A DNA stretch of 7,219 nt, from the NCBI GenBank assembly GCA_022574315.1, contig JACZSH010000073.1:1-7219 (forward strand), in the 5' to 3' direction. A program made the translations under genes and the position numbers. Shown piece by piece: positions 1 through 4,914 of the stretch. Each line of letters starts with the position of its first letter. The stretch's first letter is position 1. The stretch comes from Chloroflexota bacterium. GTDB taxonomy: Bacteria > Chloroflexota > Dehalococcoidia > Dehalococcoidales > RBG-16-60-22. The notes under the pieces are model-generated. The model was not told the DNA's origin. It worked only from the letters and a program-made list of their open reading frames with translations, and ran no database searches.

Positions 1-1
1 A

Positions 2-259
2 GCGACCAAGAAAAACGAAGAAGCAGAGCAGGAGGCAAAGGAAAAGGCAAGGCGAGAGGCCGAAGCGGCCAAGAAAGCCGCCCAAGAAGAGAAGCTAGCT
101 AAGGAAACAGCCGAGCGCGAGGCCAAGGAAAAGGCAAGTCAAATCGAGGCAAGCCTGAAAGAAATAGACAGCGTCTGCGCCGAAGTGGAGGGAGGGGAAA
201 TGGGGACCGAGGCAGCGCTAAAGAAACTCTCCGAGATTACGGAGAGAATAGCTGACTAG
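2..259 (+). CDS. Ala/Lys/Glu-rich coiled-coil protein, C-terminal fragment
   Basis: An open frame enters from the left edge and runs 85 codons to a TAG at 257-259, so only the C-terminus of a longer protein is visible. The first ~60 residues are almost entirely Ala, Lys, Glu, Arg and Gln without Pro or Gly, as expected for a long charged alpha-helix or coiled coil. A near-repeat EAKEKA occurs twice, encoded by near-identical DNA at 32-51 and 119-138. The last ~30 residues are less biased and contain one Cys and a short EGGEMG break before a final amphipathic segment ending ITERIAD. I do not recognise a family. TolA-like stalks, cytoskeletal proteins and ribosome-associated helices can all look like this, and low complexity makes homology unreliable. 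It converges on the hydrolase gene with a 5-base gap and no visible terminator. The frame is convincing; the function is unknown. Confidence 0.7.
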   Translation, partial: ATKKNEEAEQEAKEKARREAEAAKKAAQEEKLAKETAEREAKEKASQIEASLKEIDSVCAEVEGGEMGTEAALKKLSEITERIAD

Positions 260-264
260 CCAGC

Positions 265-897
265 TTAATAGCTCAGCAGGACCACCTGCGGGCTGGTCGG
301 CAGACTGGACGGGGTAATCGAAAACTTGGGCAGGGGCTCAACCTGCCCGATGCCCATTTCTTTGAGGAATTTTTCCACCGGGTCGAGTTCCCGTTTCAAT
401 TCCGGGGTCTTGAAGTGCATGGGGATGACTACCTTAGGCTCAATCTGGCGTATTGTTTCCGCCGCGGAGACGGCATCGATGGTAGACACTCCCCCGACGG
501 GAAGAAGGAGCACATCGACTTCGTCAATGTCTTCCACCTGCTCCGTATCCAGGGTGTGGCCAAGGTCGCCGAGGTGGCAGATGGTAATCCCGTCTATCTC
601 CATCAGGTAGACGTTGTTTTTACCCCGCCGGGCACCTTTTTCGGCGTCGTGAAAAGTGGGAAAACCAATAATGAGGACACCGCTCACCTCATACTCGCCG
701 GGGCCGATGATGTTGTGCGGGGATCCACTGACACCGGACACATAGGAGTGGCCGGGGTGCTGATGGCTCACGGTGACGATATCCGCCGCCGGCTCACCCA
801 GCGCATAGCCCAGGTCAGGGGGAAAAGGGTCGGTGACTATCGTCGCCCGTTTCCCTTTAATCCGGAAGCAGGAGTGGCCTAACCAAAAAACATCCAT
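265..897 (-). CDS. Metallo-beta-lactamase-fold metal-dependent hydrolase (UlaG-like, COG2220/PF13483 type)
   Basis: A 210-residue protein with the compact single-domain fold of UlaG-like hydrolases. Visible landmarks are the N-terminal strand with GHSCFRI (7-13), TDPF (22-25), the metal motif SHQHPGHS (44-51), H83, LGDLGH with D111 (109-114) and PMHF with H161 (159-162). These match the usual ligand order of His cluster, His, Asp, His. The canonical HxHxDH is here HxHxGH: Asp49 is replaced by Gly (codon GGC), removing a metal-2 ligand and general base. The start is fixed because the family's first strand begins at residue 3 and the next Met is residue 99. There is no good Shine-Dalgarno; a promoter at 909-937 would give a leader of about five bases. 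It is divergent from hrcA. Family members act on varied substrates, including phosphoesters and lactones, so substrate cannot be assigned; a cytoplasmic enzyme is likely since no signal peptide is seen. Fold assignment is secure, activity is not. Confidence 0.9.
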   Translation of the reverse strand: MDVFWLGHSCFRIKGKRATIVTDPFPPDLGYALGEPAADIVTVSHQHPGHSYVSGVSGSPHNIIGPGEYEVSGVLIIGFPTFHDAEKGARRGKNNVYLMEIDGITICHLGDLGHTLDTEQVEDIDEVDVLLLPVGGVSTIDAVSAAETIRQIEPKVVIPMHFKTPELKRELDPVEKFLKEMGIGQVEPLPKFSITPSSLPTSPQVVLLSY

Positions 898-908
898 TTA
901 CCAGTCCA

Positions 909-937
909 AATATAGCACAAGGGAGACGGCGGGTCAA
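909..937 (-). promoter_or_regulatory. Predicted sigma-70-type promoter of the hydrolase gene
   Basis: Read on the minus strand, TTGACC (complement of 932-937) is followed by exactly 17 bases and then TATATT (complement of 909-914). This is a near-consensus housekeeping promoter. The predicted transcription start falls near 902, only about five bases before the ATG at 897, so the mRNA would be leaderless or nearly so. That agrees with the lack of a ribosome binding site. Sequence inference only. Confidence 0.55.
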
Positions 938-965
938 GGCGGCGGGGTGGGGGACGGAGACGGGG
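921..965 (+). other. G-rich tract between the divergent promoters
   Basis: Five runs of three or more G lie on the plus strand: 921-923, 931-933, 944-947, 949-953 and 962-965. GGAGACGG occurs twice, at 922-929 and 956-963. Loops between runs are 7, 10, 1 and 8 bases, so it does not meet the strict G-quadruplex rule but could fold as a long-loop form. The tract covers the -35 of the hydrolase promoter and lies upstream of the hrcA -35. Its role is unknown; it may be compositional. Confidence 0.35.
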
Positions 966-982
966 ACACTCCCGGAAATTCC

Positions 983-1011
983 TTGACAGTGGCGCGGCAA
1001 AATGGTAAATT
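983..1011 (+). promoter_or_regulatory. Predicted sigma-70-type promoter of the hrcA-grpE-dnaK operon
   Basis: A perfect TTGACA (983-988), a 17-base spacer and TAAATT (1006-1011) make a strong vegetative promoter. Transcription would start near 1018, placing the CIRCE element within the first bases of the transcript. This arrangement of a strong housekeeping promoter held down by an operator over the start site is standard for HrcA-controlled operons. A second AT-rich hexamer, TATATA (1011-1016), could serve as an alternative -10 but has poor spacing. Confidence 0.75.
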
Positions 1012-1020
1012 ATATACGTC

Positions 1021-1047
1021 TTAGCAGTCTAAGGTCGGGAGTGCTAA
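1021..1047 (+). promoter_or_regulatory. CIRCE operator (HrcA binding site)
   Basis: TTAGCAGTC (1021-1029), nine spacer bases (1030-1038) and GAGTGCTAA (1039-1047) form the inverted repeat known as CIRCE, consensus TTAGCACTC-N9-GAGTGCTAA. The right arm is perfect. The left arm has a single mismatch, G instead of C at 1027. It lies just downstream of the promoter and ends 12 bases before the hrcA start, so HrcA bound here would block its own operon. Spacing and arm identity make the call firm even though the binding was not measured. Confidence 0.93.
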
Positions 1048-1059
1048 CGGGAAACGGAG

Positions 1060-2112
1060 ATGTTAACCGATAGAACGGGGACGATACTAAAATCGATCGT
1101 GGGGCAGTATATTCATCGGGCGGTAGCAGTGCCGTCGCAGAGCGTGGTTACCGACGCAGAACTGGGAGTAAGCTCGGCTACCATTCGTAATGAGATGTCG
1201 CGGCTGGAGCAGGAGGGGTATATTACGCGCGCCCACCCTTCGGCGGGGAGCGTTCCGTCGGACAAAGGCTACCGCTATTACGTGGAATCGCTGCCCGACA
1301 TCATGCTTTCTCCGTCCGAGCAACGGCTGATAAGCCACCTTTTCCACCAGGTGGAAAGGGAGCTGGAGAAGTGGCTGAGCCTGGCGGTGACGCTACTGGC
1401 ACGACAGGTGAGGAACGTGGCGGTGGTGACGATGCCGAAATCGATAGACTGCCGGCTCAAGCACCTGGAGCTGGTGTCGCTGCAGGACAGGCTGACACTG
1501 GTGGTGCTGGTGCTGCACGGGGCCAAGCTGAAGCAGCGCCTGGTAACCTTTGACCGGGGACTGTCGCAGACGGAGCTAACCACCATTGCCAACCGGGCCA
1601 ACCACGTCTATGGCGGCCTGGCCCGCCGGCAGATACAGGCGAAGGCCATGATTCTCTCCCCGGCCGAGAAGCAGCTAACCGACTACCTGTTGGATGTGAT
1701 GCAGGCCGAGGACGAGCAGGAATATGAGGAGCCTTACCTTGACGGGCTGCACTTTATGCTCAACCAGCCGGAATTTGCCCACAACCAAAAATTGCTGGGG
1801 CTAATGGAGCTGGTGGAGCACCGGCGCCTGCTGAAAACGATAACCCCGACCGGGCTTACCGATCAGAAAGTACGGGTAATCATCGGCGCGGAGAACGAGG
1901 CGGAGTCTTTCCGCGACTATAGCATAGTTATCAGCCGCTACGGCCTGCCCGAAAAGGCGGAGGGGACGATAGGGGTGGTGGGGCCGACACGGATGTCATA
2001 CGCCCATACCATTTCCACGGTGGTCTACCTGTCCTCGCTGCTGAGCGGGCTGGTGGCGGGGCTTTACGGGAGAGAAAACTACGACCTTCTTCCGCAGCCG
2101 GCTGCCGATTAA
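1060..2112 (+). CDS. hrcA: Heat-inducible transcription repressor HrcA
   Basis: HrcA is the dimeric repressor that binds CIRCE and controls class I heat-shock genes; GroEL keeps it active in studied bacteria. This 350-residue protein has the usual length. The N-terminal winged helix includes the recognition helix VSSATIRNEMSRLEQEGYI (37-55) and the wing HPSAGSVPSDKGYRYYVE (59-76). The C-terminal part carries VRVIIGAENE (271-280) and the signature GPTRMSY (308-314), near the end of the GAF-like dimerisation domain. The wing usually reads HTSAGR in HrcA proteins; Thr and Arg are Pro60 and Ser64 here. The ATG at 1060 is chosen because the family begins with LTxR immediately after Met. Ribosome binding is weak: GGGA at 1049-1052 has good spacing, while GGAG at 1056-1059 touches the start codon. 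It is first in the operon, directly after the CIRCE element, so it is autoregulated. Identity is certain by motifs and context. Confidence 0.97.
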   Translation: MLTDRTGTILKSIVGQYIHRAVAVPSQSVVTDAELGVSSATIRNEMSRLEQEGYITRAHPSAGSVPSDKGYRYYVESLPDIMLSPSEQRLISHLFHQVERELEKWLSLAVTLLARQVRNVAVVTMPKSIDCRLKHLELVSLQDRLTLVVLVLHGAKLKQRLVTFDRGLSQTELTTIANRANHVYGGLARRQIQAKAMILSPAEKQLTDYLLDVMQAEDEQEYEEPYLDGLHFMLNQPEFAHNQKLLGLMELVEHRRLLKTITPTGLTDQKVRVIIGAENEAESFRDYSIVISRYGLPEKAEGTIGVVGPTRMSYAHTISTVVYLSSLLSGLVAGLYGRENYDLLPQPAAD

Positions 2113-2135
2113 TGAGCGCCGGAGCGCAAAATCAG

Positions 2136-2150
2136 AGGGGAAAATCCCCT
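2136..2150. repeat. Short inverted repeat after hrcA
   Basis: AGGGGA (2136-2141), loop AAA and TCCCCT (2145-2150) can form a six-base-pair hairpin in the 120-base hrcA-grpE gap. It has no following T-run, so it is a poor terminator; it could act as an RNA-processing or stability element. It may also be chance in GC-rich DNA. Confidence 0.35.
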
Positions 2151-2181
2151 TTCCCCGGCTAACCTCCACCACGTGACCGGG

Positions 2182-2195
2182 GTGACTAAAGTCAC
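2182..2195. repeat. Small palindrome upstream of grpE
   Basis: GTGAC-TAAA-GTCAC is a perfect inverted repeat 37 bases before the grpE start. A further GTGAC copy lies at 2173-2177, overlapping a CACGTG palindrome at 2170-2175. It could be a small operator or an RNA hairpin. It does not resemble CIRCE, and no convincing promoter accompanies it. Confidence 0.3.
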
Positions 2196-2232
2196 TGCAT
2201 GATACGAAGTAATAAAATAGGATTATAAAGTA

Positions 2233-2769
2233 ATGCCAGTAGAAGAAAACGGACAGGGTGAAGCGGTGCCGGCGGTAAGCGAGGAAGATATCGCCGGGTT
2301 GAAAGAGGCGCTGGCGGAGGAAAAGACGAGGGCGGAGGGGTACCTGGCCAACTGGCAGCGCGTCCAGGCCGATTTTATCAACTATAAGCGACGGAGCGAG
2401 CAGGAGAGGGAGGAGTTCGGCAAATTTGCCAACGCCACCCTGATGTTCAACCTTTTATCCAGCCTGGACGATATGGAGCGGGCGCTCGCTTCACTGCCGG
2501 TGAAACTGGCCAACCTTACCTGGGTGAACGGCATCAGGCTCATCGAGCGTAAGCTCCAGGCCAGCCTGGAGACGCAGGGACTGCAGGCGATAGAGGCACT
2601 GGGGAAAGAGTTCGACCCCAACCTTCACGAGGCAGTCAGGCAAGACGCCGGTAAGGAAGGGGTAATTATCGAGGAGCTGCAAAAAGGCTACCAGCTGCAT
2701 GACAGAGTTATCCGTCCCACCATGGTGGTGGTTGGCAATGGAGAAGCGGCAGAGAAGGAGGAAAACTAA
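2233..2769 (+). CDS. grpE: GrpE nucleotide exchange factor
   Basis: GrpE dimers open the DnaK nucleotide cleft to release ADP and act as a thermosensor in the chaperone cycle. The 178-residue protein has the expected order. First comes a short acidic N-terminal tail, then a long helix rich in Glu, Lys and Arg with WQRVQADFINYKRRSEQER (about 41-59). The C-terminal beta domain carries FDPNLHEAV (127-135) and the signature GYQLHDRVIRPTMVVV (152-167). The ATG at 2233 has a modest AGGA ten bases upstream, and the in-frame TAG at 2218-2220 rules out an earlier start. Its stop codon directly abuts the dnaK ATG, so the two are translated as a coupled pair that matches their function. The 120-base gap from hrcA has no strong terminator or promoter, which fits a single operon driven from the CIRCE promoter. 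Confidence 0.97.
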   Translation: MPVEENGQGEAVPAVSEEDIAGLKEALAEEKTRAEGYLANWQRVQADFINYKRRSEQEREEFGKFANATLMFNLLSSLDDMERALASLPVKLANLTWVNGIRLIERKLQASLETQGLQAIEALGKEFDPNLHEAVRQDAGKEGVIIEELQKGYQLHDRVIRPTMVVVGNGEAAEKEEN

Positions 2770-4692
2770 ATGGGCAAGGTGATCGGCATTGACCTGGGGA
2801 CGACCAACTCGGCGGTGGCGGTGATGGAAGCCGGCGAACCGGTAATCATCGCCAATGCGGAAGGCGGGCGTATCACGCCGTCAGTGGTGGCGATAAGCAA
2901 GGGAGGCGAACGCCTGGTAGGCCAGATAGCCAAACGCCAGGCGGTAACCAACCCGGACAACACCATCTTCAGCATCAAGCGGCTGATGGGGCGGAAGTAC
3001 GATGAGCCGACGGCGGAGTACGACCGGAAACTGCTGCCCTACAAGATAAGCAAGGCGGCCAACGGTGACGCGGCCGTGGTGATGACGGGCAAAAACTACA
3101 GCCCGCCGGAAATATCGGCCATGATACTGCAAAAACTGAAGGCGGACGCCGAGGCTTACCTGGGAGAGAAAGTCACCGAGGCGGTCATCACGGTGCCGGC
3201 CTATTTCAACGACAGCCAGCGGCAGGCGACCAAGGACGCGGGCAAGATTGCCGGGCTGGAAGTGCTGCGGATAGTCAACGAGCCGACGGCGGCCTCGCTC
3301 GCCTACGGGCTGGACAAGAAACATGATGAAACCATCGCCGTCTACGACCTGGGGGGAGGCACCTTCGACATCTCCATCCTGGAGCTGGGTGAAGGCACTT
3401 TCCAGGTAAAATCGACCAACGGCGACACGCACCTGGGGGGCGACGATTTCGACCAGATGGTAATCAACTGGCTGTGCGACGAGTTCAAGCGGGACCAGGG
3501 AATCGACCTCAGGCAGGACAAGATGGCCCTGCAACGGCTGAAGGAAGCCGCCGAGAAAGCCAAAGCCGAGCTTTCCACGGTACAACAGACGGAGGTCAAC
3601 CTCCCCTTCATCACCGCCGACGCCAGCGGCCCGAAGCATCTCACCATCACGCTGACGCGGGCGAAGCTGGAGCAACTGGTGATGGACCTGGTGGAGAAAA
3701 CGGTGGGGCCGTGCAAGCAGGCGCTCGAGGACGCGGAAAAGACGACCGCCCAGATCGACGAGGTGATACTGGTGGGCGGACAGACGCGGATGCCGCTGGT
3801 GCAGGAGAAAGTGAAGCAGTTTTTCGGCAAAGAGCCGCACAAGGGGGTCAACCTGGACGAAGTGGTGGCCCTAGGGGCGGCCATCCAGGCGGGAGTACTC
3901 ACCGGAGACGTGAAAGACATCCTGCTGCTCGATGTGACGCCGCTGACGCTGGGCATCGAGACGCTGGGCGGGATGGCCACACCGCTCATCCCGCGCAACA
4001 CGACGATACCGACCGCCAAGAGCCAGATTTTCAGCACGGCGGCAGACAGCCAGCCGACCGTGGAGATTCACGTGCTGCAGGGGGAAAGGCCGATGGCGGC
4101 GGACAACCGTCCGCTGGGACGGTTTATGCTGGACGGCATTCTGCCGGCACCGCGCGGCCTGCCCCAGATAGAAGTGAGCTTCGACATCGACGCCAACGGC
4201 ATCCTGAGCGTGACGGCGGTGGACAAAGGCACGGGACGGGAGCAGAAAATAACCATTACGGCCTCCAGCGGACTGAGCAAGGAAGAGGTGGAGAAGATGC
4301 AGCGGGAGGCGGAGACGCACTCCGCCGAGGATGCCAAGCGCCGCGAAGAGGTGGAGACGCGTAACCTGGCGGACACCCTTGCCTACACGGCGGAGAAGAC
4401 GCTCCGCGAGAACAAAGAGAAAATACCCGAGGAGCTGAACCAGGAGGTGGAAGGTAAGGTGGCGGCGGTACGCTCGGCGCTGCAGGGGAGCGACGTGGAA
4501 GCTATCCGGCAGGCGACGCAGGAACTGAACGAGGTGATGCAAAAAGTGGGCACCGCCGTTTATCAGCAACCACAGCAGGCTCCGCCACCACCAGAGGGGG
4601 AGGCCCCGCCGGAAGGCGAGGCGCCGCCCGACGAGGGGGGAGAAGATAAAGGTGGGGAAGGCACGGTGGAAGGGGAGTTCCGCGAGGTGTAA
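2770..4692 (+). CDS. dnaK: Chaperone DnaK (Hsp70)
   Basis: DnaK is the ATP-driven Hsp70 that binds exposed hydrophobic segments of unfolded proteins, working with a J-protein and GrpE. This 640-residue protein is full length (E. coli DnaK is 638). The nucleotide-binding domain shows IDLGTTNS (7-14), catalytic Lys70 in IKRLMGR, PAYFNDSQRQATKDAG and DLGGGTFD with Thr198 (193-200). The interdomain linker DILLLDV is at 383-389 and the substrate-binding domain follows from PLTLGIETLGG. The helical lid ends in an unusual tail: from about 600 to 620 it is Gln/Pro-rich with a repeated EGEAPP unit, followed by acidic glycine-rich sequence ending EFREV. A strong GGAGG (2757-2761) lies eight bases before the ATG and inside the end of grpE, ensuring coupled translation. 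A hairpin terminator follows 34 bases after the stop. No dnaJ follows. No broken or missing catalytic residue was seen. Confidence 0.98.
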   Translation: MGKVIGIDLGTTNSAVAVMEAGEPVIIANAEGGRITPSVVAISKGGERLVGQIAKRQAVTNPDNTIFSIKRLMGRKYDEPTAEYDRKLLPYKISKAANGDAAVVMTGKNYSPPEISAMILQKLKADAEAYLGEKVTEAVITVPAYFNDSQRQATKDAGKIAGLEVLRIVNEPTAASLAYGLDKKHDETIAVYDLGGGTFDISILELGEGTFQVKSTNGDTHLGGDDFDQMVINWLCDEFKRDQGIDLRQDKMALQRLKEAAEKAKAELSTVQQTEVNLPFITADASGPKHLTITLTRAKLEQLVMDLVEKTVGPCKQALEDAEKTTAQIDEVILVGGQTRMPLVQEKVKQFFGKEPHKGVNLDEVVALGAAIQAGVLTGDVKDILLLDVTPLTLGIETLGGMATPLIPRNTTIPTAKSQIFSTAADSQPTVEIHVLQGERPMAADNRPLGRFMLDGILPAPRGLPQIEVSFDIDANGILSVTAVDKGTGREQKITITASSGLSKEEVEKMQREAETHSAEDAKRREEVETRNLADTLAYTAEKTLRENKEKIPEELNQEVEGKVAAVRSALQGSDVEAIRQATQELNEVMQKVGTAVYQQPQQAPPPPEGEAPPEGEAPPDEGGEDKGGEGTVEGEFREV

Positions 4693-4726
4693 ACGGCCTG
4701 ACCGCTAATTTTATGTAAAGATAACG

Positions 4727-4763
4727 GTAAAGAGAGGCAATGCCTCTCTTTACTTATTTCTGC
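4727..4763 (+). terminator. Intrinsic terminator of the hrcA-grpE-dnaK operon
   Basis: GTAAAGAGAGGCA (4727-4739) and TGCCTCTCTTTAC (4741-4753) are perfect reverse complements around a single base, so a stem of 11-12 pairs with a tight loop forms in the RNA. The T-rich run TTTACTTATTT (4750-4760) overlaps and follows the 3' arm. It begins 34 bases after the dnaK stop codon. The stem is strong, but the T-run is interrupted, so efficiency is uncertain. Confidence 0.75.
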
Positions 4764-4785
4764 GCCGCTCTTAAGGGGTGTTTAA

Positions 4786-4824
4786 GAGGGGCTTCGCCCC
4801 TCCCTTATCAAATCAAGGGAGGGG
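4786..4824. repeat. GC-rich block with two mutually exclusive hairpins, possible dispersed repeat
   Basis: GAGGGGC-TTC-GCCCCTC (4786-4802) is a perfect seven-pair hairpin. Its 3' arm also belongs to a second perfect ten-pair stem, CCCCTCCCTT (4797-4806) with AAGGGAGGGG (4815-4824), around an eight-base loop. The two cannot form together. The block sits inside a 222-base gap after the dnaK terminator, and GGGGGATACAGGGGGTGGGTTT continues its style to 4842. The texture suggests a dispersed intergenic repeat (MITE-like or REP-like) or a second terminator/attenuator. The structure is seen; the class is inferred. Confidence 0.5.
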
Positions 4825-4853
4825 GATACAGGGGGTGGGTTTCCAATCTTCTA

Positions 4854-4883
4854 TTGATTTTATTCTACTATTAAGAGAAAATT
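4854..4883 (+). promoter_or_regulatory. Weak candidate promoter for the radical SAM gene
   Basis: The stretch 4843-4887 is strikingly AT-rich compared with its surroundings. TTGATT (4854-4859) with AAAATT (4878-4883), spaced 18 bases, is the best -35/-10 pair I can find. It follows the terminator and hairpin block and precedes the gene by about 30 bases, so a promoter is expected here, but the exact hexamers are uncertain. Confidence 0.3.
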
Positions 4884-4902
4884 AAAACGTGCCCGGCAAT
4901 AT

Positions 4903-4907
4903 GGAGG
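4903..4907 (+). promoter_or_regulatory. Ribosome binding site fixing a TTG start
   Basis: GGAGG lies seven bases before TTG at 4915, the ideal distance. No in-frame ATG or GTG occurs upstream, and the family's N-terminal pattern (LLxKVxKPARYxGGEWN) begins just after this codon, so TTG is the start. The same GGAGG overlaps an ATG at 4901 that opens a five-codon frame (MEEKN) stopping at 4916-4918, overlapping the TTG. Confidence 0.8.
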
Positions 4908-4914
4908 AAAAGAA

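Noticed and set aside
415..882. Plus-strand open frame opposite the hydrolase gene (155 codons)
   Set aside because: It lies fully antisense to a protein with clear family motifs and has no ribosome site or recognisable domain.
2213..2230. AT-rich hexamers (TAAAAT, TATAAA) before grpE as a second promoter
   Set aside because: No -35 box with proper spacing is present; AT-richness alone does not support a promoter.
2881..3840. Long minus-strand open frame opposite dnaK (319 codons)
   Set aside because: It is a GC-rich antisense shadow of a clear dnaK frame, with low-complexity His/Leu/Arg-rich content and no recognisable domain.
3474..4364. Plus-strand 296-codon open frame within dnaK in another frame
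   Set aside because: Composition is Gly/Arg/Ala/Asp-rich with no hydrophobic core, typical of an out-of-frame read of GC-rich DNA; dnaK itself is intact.
4693..4914. Small RNA or hidden small gene in the longest intergenic gap
   Set aside because: No open frame with a ribosome site fits, and the hairpins are better explained as terminator and repeat; no known RNA family pattern was recognised.
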